Positions 35,060 to 43,002 of a DNA stretch of 64,000 bases are shown here, piece by piece; position 1 is the stretch's first letter, and each line of letters opens with the position of its first letter. The position numbers and the translations under genes were made by a program. The notes below the pieces were generated by a model. The model did not search any database and had not been told where the DNA came from. It saw nothing but the letters and a program-made list of their open reading frames with translations. Location of the stretch: contig NZ_CP026681.1 in NCBI RefSeq assembly GCF_002949735.1, forward strand, positions 6,448,501-6,512,500, read 5' to 3'. Source of the stretch: Nostoc sp. 'Peltigera membranacea cyanobiont' N6. Its GTDB lineage: Bacteria; Cyanobacteriota; Cyanobacteriia; Cyanobacteriales; Nostocaceae.

Positions 35060-36160
35060 TCAGCTAGGAGAATGCCTTTCAAGAGCAAGTTGAATTAAGC
35101 GATCGACTAATTCTGGAAAGGAGACTCCACTATGGGCCCAGAGTTGGGGATACATGCTCGTTGCCGTAAAGCCTGGTAAAGTATTGATTTCGTTAATCAA
35201 AACTTCTTGTGTTGCTTCCACATAGAAGAAATCTACCCTTGCTAATCCCGCAGCGTCAACAGCTGCAAAGGCTTGCAAAGCCATGTCCTGAATTTTACGG
35301 GCGATCGCATCTGGAATCGATGCCGGAATCAGTAAATCTGCCCGACCCTCTGTATATTTAGTTTCATAATCATAAAAATCGCTGTCATAACTAATCTCTC
35401 CAATGACAGAGGCTTGGGGTCGATCGTTTCCTAAAACAGCACACTCAACTTCCCTGGCGACGACACCAGCTTCGACAACCAGTCTTCGATCGTAACTGGC
35501 AGCACTATCTAAAGCAGCTTCTAATTCTTGGCGCGATCGCACTTTGGCAATTCCCACTGATGAACCCAAATTAGCAGGCTTGACAAAAGCGGGATAACCT
35601 AATGCGGCCTCAATTTCATCACATAGTTTCGGAAACACGCAAGGATTAGACCAAACTTGCGCTCTAGTTATCGCCTTATATTTTACCTGTGGTAGCCCCG
35701 CTTGCTCAAAGGCAATTTTCATGGCAATTTTATCCATTCCCATTGCCGAACCTAACACCCCAGAACCAACAAAGGGGATTTGCATCAAAGTTAGTAACCC
35801 TTGAATTGTTCCGTCTTCACCGTTGGGGCCGTGGAGAATGGGAAACCAAACATCTACTTGGGCAACTTGAGAGGGAGATTGCCACTTGCTTAAGGTTTGG
35901 GCTTGAGGGTTGGATGTCAGATTTCCTTCGGAAGTTGATTGTTCGGATTCTAGTAACGGATTGCCGGTTCCTAAAACCTTTTGGGGCGCTTCTCCTGCTA
36001 GCCAGCGTCCATCTTTTTGGATGTAAAAAGGCAGTATTTCGTACTTACTAGCATTTTGCTCTGCACTTAAGGCTTTAGCGATCGCCTGTGCTGATTTGAT
36101 TGAAACTTCATGTTCTCCCGAACGACCGCCAAACAGTAATCCCACGCACAGCTTAGTCAT
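35060..36160 (-). CDS. ddl: D-alanine--D-alanine ligase
   Basis: 366 aa, ATP-grasp enzyme making D-Ala-D-Ala for peptidoglycan. Family marks are LLFGGRSGEHEVSI at the N-terminus, LHGPNGEDGTIQGLL, GSGVLGSAMGMDK, FVKPANLGSSVGI, and NEINTLPGFTATSMYPQ. ATG 36160 is chosen because GGAGG lies 9-13 bases upstream; a frame-extending codon further up is unlikely. Single gene, divergent from the channel-like gene. Confidence 0.96.
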   Translation of the reverse strand: MTKLCVGLLFGGRSGEHEVSIKSAQAIAKALSAEQNASKYEILPFYIQKDGRWLAGEAPQKVLGTGNPLLESEQSTSEGNLTSNPQAQTLSKWQSPSQVAQVDVWFPILHGPNGEDGTIQGLLTLMQIPFVGSGVLGSAMGMDKIAMKIAFEQAGLPQVKYKAITRAQVWSNPCVFPKLCDEIEAALGYPAFVKPANLGSSVGIAKVRSRQELEAALDSAASYDRRLVVEAGVVAREVECAVLGNDRPQASVIGEISYDSDFYDYETKYTEGRADLLIPASIPDAIARKIQDMALQAFAAVDAAGLARVDFFYVEATQEVLINEINTLPGFTATSMYPQLWAHSGVSFPELVDRLIQLALERHSPS

Positions 36161-36361
36161 TTTCGGTTCCTCCACACTTCTCAAGCAGATAGCGTATCAC
36201 AACCTACAAAAATTGCCATATTTTTCTAGATTATTTTATTGCCCCCTGCTCCCAATTGAAACAATCGTGTTGTCAGCTACAGTTATATTTCAGCAAAATG
36301 GGCAACAATATTGATAAATAACTAGAAATGCAGCCCCACCTGTAAAAGATGCTGCCGTTTC

Positions 36362-38053
36362 ATGAAACCCAGAATTATTGTTTGTGGCTTAGGACGTACC
36401 GGATATAAAACCTTTCGTTTGCTGAGACATCAGGGAACCTTCGTTGTTGGTATTCATCACCAATCTATCCCTGGCGAAACGGCAGGAGATGTGATTGTTG
36501 GCGATTTACAAGCAGCTTCTACCCTAACAGCAGCAGGAATTCAACAGGCACACACTTTAGTCATTGCCGGATCTAAAGATGCTTTGAATTTGTCTATTAT
36601 GATGCAAGCGCGGGTGCTGAATCCCCAGATTCGGATTATCAACCGTTTTTATAATACAAATTTGGGTGAGCGCCTAGATCAAAGTTTGCCAGACCATTTG
36701 AGTATGAGTGTTGTCGGATTAGCAGCACCTGTATTCACCTTTGCAGCACTGGGAAACCGAGCGATCGGACAAATCAAATTATTTCAGCAAACTTGGCCAA
36801 TTCACGAAGAGTACATTGATGAAAACCACTTCTGGAAAGGTCTAAAGCTGAGTGAATTGTGGGAAGATCGCTCGCGGATGCTGATTTATTACTTGCCAGT
36901 AAAAGGTGAGATGGATTTGATATCAGGTGTCATATCTGGCCAAGAGATCCAAGTAGGCGATCGCTTAATTGTTGGTACGCAACCCCGCATCCGTTCTCCC
37001 AGGCGATCGTTGATTAGAAAATTGCTGAAAGTCTTGACTAATATTAGGCTGTTTCAGCAACACGGGCGCTCAGTCTTGGTGGGTGCTATTGCGCTATTGG
37101 CAGTTATTCTGATTGCCACATTTACCTATATGTCGGCTGAGTTGAGTTTGTCTCCTGTCGATGCTCTATATTTTTCTGTAGGCATGATTACGGGAGCCGG
37201 TGGTAATGACAAAGTAGTAGAAAATGCTCCTAACAGTATTAAGTTATTTACCGTTGTGATGATGCTGGTTGGAGCAGTGGTGATTGGTATTTGGTATGCC
37301 ATGCTCACCGATTTTGTCTTGGGGAGTCGCTTTAAGCAATTTTGGGATGCAGCCCGAATTCCCCAGCGATCGCACTACATTGTCTGTGGCTTGAGTGGGA
37401 TTGGGGTGAGAATTGTCCAGCAACTCCACGCCAGCGGACATGAAGTTGTAGTAGTTGAACCCGACTCCAACAACAAATATATCAACACCGCCCGCGAACT
37501 CGGTATTCCCGTCATTCAGGGCGATGCCAGCTTCCGTACAATACTTAAAGCCAGCAATATAGACTCTGCTTCTGCCGTGCTTGCCGTTACTAGCAATGAT
37601 GCTACCAATCTAGAAATTGCCCTCAAAGCCAAAGGCTTGACACCTAGCATTCCGGTGATTATTCATTATGCCGATCCCGATTTTGCCGGCATAGCGCAAC
37701 AGCTATTTGGCTTCGAGGCCGTACTGAGTCCGGCTGAACTAGCAGCCCCAGCTTTTGCTGCTGCTGCACTAGGGGGACGCATTCTCGGCAATGGCATCAC
37801 AGCCGATAGTCTTTGGGTAGCCTTTGCAACCGCGATTACAGCTTCACACGCCTTTTGTGGGCAGTGGGTGAAAGATGTAGCAATATCATCTGACTGTGTA
37901 CCTTTGTATGTAGAAACAAACAACCAAACCCTTCATGGCTGGGATTTACTAGAAACTAACCTTAGTGTTGGGGACGTTTTGTATATGACAATGCCAGCAA
38001 CACAGCTATATCAATTGTGGCGAGACGAGCCAGTTTGCGAAACACATGCTTAA
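36362..38053 (+). CDS. RCK-2TM-RCK potassium-channel-like protein with degenerate filter
   Basis: 563 aa. Two TrkA-N (RCK) NAD-binding domains (1-130, IIVCGLGRTGYKTF; 338-460, YIVCGLSGIGVRIV) flank a two-helix channel module (TM1 about 238-257, TM2 about 294-317). Regulatory C-type parts follow each. In the pore region the usual TVGYGD filter is replaced by TGAGGND (277-283). It is either an altered ion conductor or a sensor derived from a channel. RCK gating ligands (NAD(H), ATP, Ca) are known in the family; none is proven here. ATG 36362. Confidence 0.85.
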   Translation: MKPRIIVCGLGRTGYKTFRLLRHQGTFVVGIHHQSIPGETAGDVIVGDLQAASTLTAAGIQQAHTLVIAGSKDALNLSIMMQARVLNPQIRIINRFYNTNLGERLDQSLPDHLSMSVVGLAAPVFTFAALGNRAIGQIKLFQQTWPIHEEYIDENHFWKGLKLSELWEDRSRMLIYYLPVKGEMDLISGVISGQEIQVGDRLIVGTQPRIRSPRRSLIRKLLKVLTNIRLFQQHGRSVLVGAIALLAVILIATFTYMSAELSLSPVDALYFSVGMITGAGGNDKVVENAPNSIKLFTVVMMLVGAVVIGIWYAMLTDFVLGSRFKQFWDAARIPQRSHYIVCGLSGIGVRIVQQLHASGHEVVVVEPDSNNKYINTARELGIPVIQGDASFRTILKASNIDSASAVLAVTSNDATNLEIALKAKGLTPSIPVIIHYADPDFAGIAQQLFGFEAVLSPAELAAPAFAAAALGGRILGNGITADSLWVAFATAITASHAFCGQWVKDVAISSDCVPLYVETNNQTLHGWDLLETNLSVGDVLYMTMPATQLYQLWRDEPVCETHA

Positions 38054-38104
38054 ATGTCATGGTCTTATATATCTGAATTAGCTGTTTTTTAGAAAAGCGA
38101 TCGC

Positions 38105-38470
38105 TCATCCTAAAATAAACAAACTTGCATCAACATGAAAAAAGTTTCCCAAAGTCTCAGCTTGTTCTTTCGTCATTTTTAACTCGCCATTAATGATTTT
38201 AGTAAACATCTCACTTGAACCAAGAATTTCCACTAAATCAGCTTGTTTCAAACCCCTAGCTTCCATCAAATGCAAGAGTCTTGAATAAGGTATTGAAGCA
38301 TTAAGCTGATAGTGCTTATCTTCAAAATCTTCGATCGGTTTTACCAATAATTCCAACAAAGCATCTTCTTCAGCTGTCAGATGGGAACGAGAAAGCCGTT
38401 CTTCAACAGTTTCTAAAAATTTCTCGTTATCCTCTTCTGTCTTGATAATCCGAGGTTGATGTTGAGACAT
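38105..38470 (-). CDS. HigA-like HTH antitoxin, no adjacent toxin
   Basis: 121 aa. The C-terminal half is a helix-turn-helix of the XRE/HigA type (LLHLMEARGLKQADLVEILGSSEMFTKIINGELKMTKEQAETLGNFF). The N-terminus is acidic and helical with HLTAEEDALLELLVKPIEDFE, as in HigA-type proteins. A HigB or RelE-like toxin is expected beside it, but the next gene, 4 bp upstream on the same strand, is a DUF2358 protein. It may act as a solitary regulator. Confidence 0.8.
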   Translation of the reverse strand: MSQHQPRIIKTEEDNEKFLETVEERLSRSHLTAEEDALLELLVKPIEDFEDKHYQLNASIPYSRLLHLMEARGLKQADLVEILGSSEMFTKIINGELKMTKEQAETLGNFFHVDASLFILG

Positions 38471-38474
38471 TAAA

Positions 38475-38903
38475 TTAGCTCTCTCCTTCTTTTTGCCAAA
38501 ACTGCTTTAATATCTCGCTAGGTTTGCGATCCCAGGTATCGATATGCTCGTATATAAAATTATCTTGGTTAAGTTTATATGTTGAATAGCCATTAAAAAG
38601 CAAACCTGCTTTCCAAGGAACGCGCAACACTCCCCGTACTGTCCACTTTGCTAAGATAGTATCTTCGGCTGACTCAGATACTTCATGCACATCAAAGTAA
38701 ATTTGGCTAAAAAATAGCCGAGCATGAAATCGCAAAGTCCAAAATATAATGCGATAGTTAAATTTGTATTTGAATGTATTTACTGGGTCTTTAAAGTAGA
38801 TATCGTCTGTATAAATGTCATAAGAAATATCTTTTTCAAAAAGTGTTGGTAAATCCTGTTTGAGGATTTTAATTACTTCTTCCACTGAGAATTTAGATTC
38901 CAC
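38475..38903 (-). CDS. DUF2358 family protein (NTF2-like fold)
   Basis: 142 aa. The start KILKQDLPTLFEKDISYDIYTDDIYFKDPVN and the middle ILAKWTVRGVLRVPWKAGLLFNG fit the DUF2358 family of cyanobacteria and plastids, predicted to share the SnoaL/NTF2 fold. No reaction is known. It overlaps nothing but is 4 bp upstream of the HigA-like gene and 12 bp downstream of the GHL10 gene, so the three genes at 38105-40070 probably share a transcript. Confidence 0.8.
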   Translation of the reverse strand: MESKFSVEEVIKILKQDLPTLFEKDISYDIYTDDIYFKDPVNTFKYKFNYRIIFWTLRFHARLFFSQIYFDVHEVSESAEDTILAKWTVRGVLRVPWKAGLLFNGYSTYKLNQDNFIYEHIDTWDRKPSEILKQFWQKEGES

Positions 38904-38915
38904 GCGCCTTTTCCC

Positions 38916-40070
38916 TTAAAAAATCTTTTTTAATAACCTCTCCACTCCTTGCCATATTGAAGATGATCTGCTGTTGTCTACACCACTCCTAGTTAAATCT
39001 GACAAAGTGGGAAATGATGCAGACTTAGCATAGGGGCCATTTCGTAAAACTTTAGCTAGGGTATTGTTATTTTCGCGCAAACCTTCGTAAAAAAAGAATA
39101 CCTCTCCTTGAATACCAAGTTGGCGATTGTATTCAATTGCCTGCACCAGATATTCTGGACTAATATAATAATTGCCAAGCTTCATCAGTATTCCCGGTGC
39201 TAACTTCGGCAGTGTTGCATCAGTGAACTGCTGGCTTACTAGTTTATCAGCGATCGCCCGATAACTCCCAAAGTCACGGCGATAAATCTGCGGCTGAATC
39301 ATATCAACAATTCCCCGCTTCAGCCATGCAGGGGAGTCTTGCAGATATTCCTGGAATGCCCAATCATGGATATTAGGTGCGATCGCAACTAACAAATTAG
39401 GATTCACCCCTTTCACCTCCCCATAGAGACGCGCCAAAAAGTCAGTAAGAATATCTGCACGCCACTGTAACCATTGCCTATCCTTGGGATTCTCTGGCGG
39501 ATTGCGATCGAATTCCTGGCGATAGCGGCTGACAGTTCCCTCGTCATAGCCACCTTCACATGGGAATGCAGGGAAGCGATCGTCACCTTGAATACCATCC
39601 ACATCGTAATTATTCGCAACTTCCAGCACCAAGTTTAAGAAGAATTCTTGCACCTGTGAGTCGAGGGCATTCAACCACTCAAAGCCGTTTTTCTTTAGTA
39701 AGTTGCCGTTGCGATCGCACGCAGCCCATTCCGGTTTTTTCTGTAAAAGTACACCGCCATTCAAATTGTAAGAACTAGCAAAACCGTATTCAAACCAAGG
39801 AATTACTTTCAACCCAACTCGCCGCGCCTCCACCACCACTTCTTCTAAAGGGTCACGACCTACAAACAGAGGGTCAATTTCGACTCCAAATGTCTGCTGC
39901 ATTGTTTGACTGGGATACAGAGTTACCGCCTTGTTCCAAACAACGGGAAACACCACGTTAAATCCCGTCTCAGCCAGAAAATCCATCGCCTCAGCAATGC
40001 GTTCCTTTGACCTGAGAACCTTACTATCAGTAGTGGTCAGCCAAATACCACGAGTTTCTATTATTGTCAT
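38916..40070 (-). CDS. GHL10-type family-10 glycoside-hydrolase-like protein
   Basis: 384 aa, with a TIM-barrel of the GHL10 (DUF187) family: RGIWLTTTDSKVL, GFNVVFPVVWNKAVTLYPS, DVDGIQGDDRFPAF, and WLKRGIVDMIQPQIYRRDF. No signal peptide is seen, unusual for the lipoprotein branch. Family members are thought to act on surface or storage polysaccharides; the substrate is not known. The DUF2358 gene follows by 12 bp. ATG 40070. Confidence 0.85.
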   Translation of the reverse strand: MTIIETRGIWLTTTDSKVLRSKERIAEAMDFLAETGFNVVFPVVWNKAVTLYPSQTMQQTFGVEIDPLFVGRDPLEEVVVEARRVGLKVIPWFEYGFASSYNLNGGVLLQKKPEWAACDRNGNLLKKNGFEWLNALDSQVQEFFLNLVLEVANNYDVDGIQGDDRFPAFPCEGGYDEGTVSRYRQEFDRNPPENPKDRQWLQWRADILTDFLARLYGEVKGVNPNLLVAIAPNIHDWAFQEYLQDSPAWLKRGIVDMIQPQIYRRDFGSYRAIADKLVSQQFTDATLPKLAPGILMKLGNYYISPEYLVQAIEYNRQLGIQGEVFFFYEGLRENNNTLAKVLRNGPYAKSASFPTLSDLTRSGVDNSRSSSIWQGVERLLKKIF

Positions 40071-40103
40071 TTCTATAAATTGAAATTCTCAGCACTGCAC
40101 CAT

Positions 40104-40922
40104 CTAAACATTGACTAGCCGACGATACCGCGCCTGTATTATTGTGTAAATTCCATAAGCAACCAAACCTAACGCCACAATACCCAAAAACCATGCTCCA
40201 TAAGGCTGTTGCGCTAGCGTCTGTAATACTTCATCCAAACCTTCTGCGGTAGCAGCGTTTGATTGCCTTGCTGCTTCAATTAAGAACCAACCGATAATAC
40301 AAAATACTATGCCCCGTGCCGCTAAACCAAATCTGGAAATCCTCATTACCCATTGGGTTTGTGTGTTGCTTAACTGAGTTAAATTGAGTTCTTTACGAAA
40401 TTTGCCACTAAAAGCTTGATAAAACTGATAGAAGCCTAGAGCAATTACAAACACTCCCACAGTTCCAACTAACCATTGACCAAAGGGTTGAGAAAGCAAA
40501 CGTGCTGTCGAATCTTCAGTAGAATCACTACTATTTTTACCGCTGCCTGTACCCATAACGATTTGCACAGCACTTAAGGCTAAACTTGCATAAATCAAGC
40601 CATTAACTGCGTAACCAATTCGCACTGCCAAACCTTTGGCATCATTACCTTTCTTTTCTGGGTCTTTAATTGCCTGTACAAAACGCCAGATTACGTATCC
40701 AATCAAGCCAATTGCAACTAAAGCCAGTAAAAATTTACCAAATGGCTGGTTGACGATTGTTTGGAGAGCGCCTTGGGTATCAGTTGTTTTACCACCCCTG
40801 CCAAAAGCCGCCTGTGCTGCCAGTAGTCCAACTATACCGTAAACTACTCCCTTGGAAACATAGCCAAATCGTCCCAGTCGCTCAACCCACAATGAAGCAT
40901 GGTTTGTCAACTGTTGTGTCAT
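40104..40922 (-). CDS. DUF1206 membrane protein
   Basis: 272 aa from ATG 40922 (MTQQLTNHASLW). Three tandem DUF1206 repeats of about 75 residues are visible, each with two helices and a conserved LGRFGYVSKGVVYGIVG / IGYAVNGLIYASLA / ISRFGLAARGIVFCIIG start and a QPFGK/QPFGQ/QPYGA linker. Six spans in all. The function is unknown. Confidence 0.88.
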   Translation of the reverse strand: MTQQLTNHASLWVERLGRFGYVSKGVVYGIVGLLAAQAAFGRGGKTTDTQGALQTIVNQPFGKFLLALVAIGLIGYVIWRFVQAIKDPEKKGNDAKGLAVRIGYAVNGLIYASLALSAVQIVMGTGSGKNSSDSTEDSTARLLSQPFGQWLVGTVGVFVIALGFYQFYQAFSGKFRKELNLTQLSNTQTQWVMRISRFGLAARGIVFCIIGWFLIEAARQSNAATAEGLDEVLQTLAQQPYGAWFLGIVALGLVAYGIYTIIQARYRRLVNV

Positions 40923-41115
40923 GAGTAGTTGGATGAGAATTATATCTACTTTTACCAAAATTTACCCACGATTCACATCTACCCCAAGGCAAATTGTCTA
41001 ATATTTTTGCAAAAAATCACTATCGTAATACTGTCTTTTAATAGATGTGAGGCTGCTAAAAATAATATTGTATATTAATTATTGAGTATTTTATAATGCT
41101 GAATTTGGATTAATT

Positions 41116-41979
41116 ATGTCTTTAATAGAAAGTTCTTGGAAACACGAATATATAACTACCAATGGGGTAAGACTACACTACGTTACCCAAGGGGAAGGCC
41201 CGTTAATGTTGATGTTGCATGGCTTTCCTGAGTTTTGGTACTCTTGGCGGCATCAAATACCAGAATTTGCCCAAAATTTTAAAGTTGTCGCCCTTGACTT
41301 GCGTGGCTACAACGATAGTGATAAACCAAGTGAGCAATCCGCTTATGTAATGAATGAATTTATCAAAGATGTTGAGGGAGTAATTAAAGGATTAGGATAT
41401 CAAAAATGTGTATTAGTTGGACATGATTGGGGCGGTGCGATCGCTTGGAATTTTGCTTATGCTCATCCCGAAATGTTAGAGCAATTAATTATCCTTAACC
41501 TGCCTCATCCTGCCAAATTTGCCCAAGGCTTACGCACTCCCCAACAGTTGCAGCGTAGTTACTATATCTTCCTCTTTCAACTCCCCTGGATGCCAGAATT
41601 ATTCTTACAATCTTCAGACTACCAAGCAATTGAAACAATTTTTAAAGGTACAGCAGTTAACAAGAATGCTTTCACCAAAGCGGATATTGACGCTTATAAA
41701 GATGCTGCTGCGAAACGTGGTGCCCTCACAGCAATGTTGAACTACTATCGCAATATTTTTCAGCAGAGAATGCTAAATCCAAGTTGGGGCGTTCTGGAAG
41801 TGCCAACACTGATGATTTGGGGAGAAAATGACACCGCACTTGGCAAGGAACTAACCTATGATACCGCAGCTTATGTTAGGAACTTTCAAATCAAGTACAT
41901 TCCTAATTGTGGGCATTGGGTGCAGCAAGAACAGCCTGAATTGGTTAATCAGTATATGCAAGGATTTTTAAAGATTTAA
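41116..41979 (+). CDS. Alpha/beta hydrolase, epoxide-hydrolase-like
   Basis: 287 aa. The oxyanion loop HGFPEFWYSWRHQ, nucleophile elbow VGHDWGGAIAW with Asp as nucleophile, charge-relay IWGENDTALG and a late NCGHWVQQEQPE histidine place it with epoxide hydrolases and haloalkane dehalogenases. The cap domain (about 140-220) includes two Tyr-containing stretches, favouring epoxide hydrolase, but the substrate is not certain. No signal peptide. ATG 41116. Confidence 0.88.
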   Translation: MSLIESSWKHEYITTNGVRLHYVTQGEGPLMLMLHGFPEFWYSWRHQIPEFAQNFKVVALDLRGYNDSDKPSEQSAYVMNEFIKDVEGVIKGLGYQKCVLVGHDWGGAIAWNFAYAHPEMLEQLIILNLPHPAKFAQGLRTPQQLQRSYYIFLFQLPWMPELFLQSSDYQAIETIFKGTAVNKNAFTKADIDAYKDAAAKRGALTAMLNYYRNIFQQRMLNPSWGVLEVPTLMIWGENDTALGKELTYDTAAYVRNFQIKYIPNCGHWVQQEQPELVNQYMQGFLKI

Positions 41980-42281
41980 CTTAATTTGTGATGAAATCAT
42001 TTGGCAAGTATTTATACTTATCAAAACAGCCAAATTATAACCACTAGTGCAAGCTCTTAAAAAGATTTAACAGAGATTTAACACTGGAATCTTTTTCGGG
42101 TTTATCGGGTAAAAATCGACAAAAAACAGGATATATGGCATTTATTATCTCGCGATCGTAGCTGTTTCCGATCGCAACCAACTTGTTAGTACATAGATAG
42201 ATTGACCTTACGAAGTTTAGTGAGATAATAGAGTTGTGAGGGACAGAACGGACGCAACTTGATTATTAAGGGGGAAAATAT
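41980..42281. other. Intergenic region
   Basis: About 300 bases with two GCGATCG/CGATCGC sites near 42150-42175. No ORF or clear hairpin. Confidence 0.4.
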
Positions 42282-42737
42282 ATGAAACTCCAGCTATTAG
42301 CGGCCATGGCCTTAGCAACTCCCCTATTTTTCACTAGCTCGGTTAGAGCCGAAAATCCGCAGGATTTACAAAAGCTGCTTTCAACTGGGGAATGCATCCA
42401 GTGTAATTTATCGGGAGCTAACCTCAGTGGCGCTCATTTAATTGGTGCTGACTTGAGAGGCTCGAAGCTCCAAGGAGCAAACCTTGTAGGGGCTAACCTC
42501 GAAGGTGCTGACTTAACAGGTGCTAACTTGGCAGGTGCTAACCTAACATCAGCTTATGTAACCAATGTGAATTTGAAGCAAACTAATCTCAACGGAGTAA
42601 ATTTTACTCGCGCGACGATTCACGATTCTAATGTGTATAAAGCATCAATGAACGATCTCAATCTAACTGATGCCGAAATATTTAACACTGGAATCGGGAT
42701 TGGTGGAGAAGATGCCGAGATTCCTGATTGGAAATAG
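42282..42737 (+). CDS. Exported pentapeptide-repeat protein
   Basis: 151 aa. A signal peptide (MKLQLLAAMALATPLFF, cleavage VRA-E) is followed by CIQCNLSGANLSGAHLIGADL and about 12 tandem A(D/N)LXX pentapeptides (about 40-115), which fold as a right-handed beta helix. It would be periplasmic or lumenal. The role of most such cyanobacterial proteins is unknown. ATG 42282 is preceded by GGGGGAAAAT. Confidence 0.9.
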   Translation: MKLQLLAAMALATPLFFTSSVRAENPQDLQKLLSTGECIQCNLSGANLSGAHLIGADLRGSKLQGANLVGANLEGADLTGANLAGANLTSAYVTNVNLKQTNLNGVNFTRATIHDSNVYKASMNDLNLTDAEIFNTGIGIGGEDAEIPDWK

Positions 42738-42836
42738 AGTGAACTAAGTAGGCAGGTTAAAATAAACACAACACCAGATAAACTGGTTGTTTGCCAGTAT
42801 TGTCTTTAGAGTCTGCTTATAAAAAAATAAAAAATG

Positions 42837-42890
42837 AACCCCCTCTGTTTTGTAATCACTTTACTATGACGCAAGCAGAGGGGGTTTCTT
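42837..42890 (+). terminator. Hairpin with G/C-rich stem after the pentapeptide gene
   Basis: 11-bp perfect stem AACCCCCTCTG / CAGAGGGGGTT with a 28-nt loop and a TTTCTT tail. It lies 100 bp beyond the stop at 42737. Confidence 0.65.
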
Positions 42891-42965
42891 ATTGGGATTG
42901 AGTCGGTATGCAGACGAGAAAAACACAAATAGTAATATAAGTCAATCTGGTTCAGTTGGTGATTA

Positions 42966-42988
42966 GAGACGTTGCATTGCAACGTCTC
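42966..42988. repeat. GAGACGTTGCA palindrome
   Basis: Perfect 11-bp inverted repeat GAGACGTTGCA-T-TGCAACGTCTC just beyond the minus-strand stop at 43003. The same type of palindrome is dispersed in Nostoc genomes and may terminate the peptidase transcript. Confidence 0.7.
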
Positions 42989-43002
42989 CACAGAGGTGTT
43001 GT

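Noticed and set aside
38105..38903. Complete HigBA toxin-antitoxin module
   Set aside because: No HigB or RelE-like sequence is adjacent; the neighbour is DUF2358.
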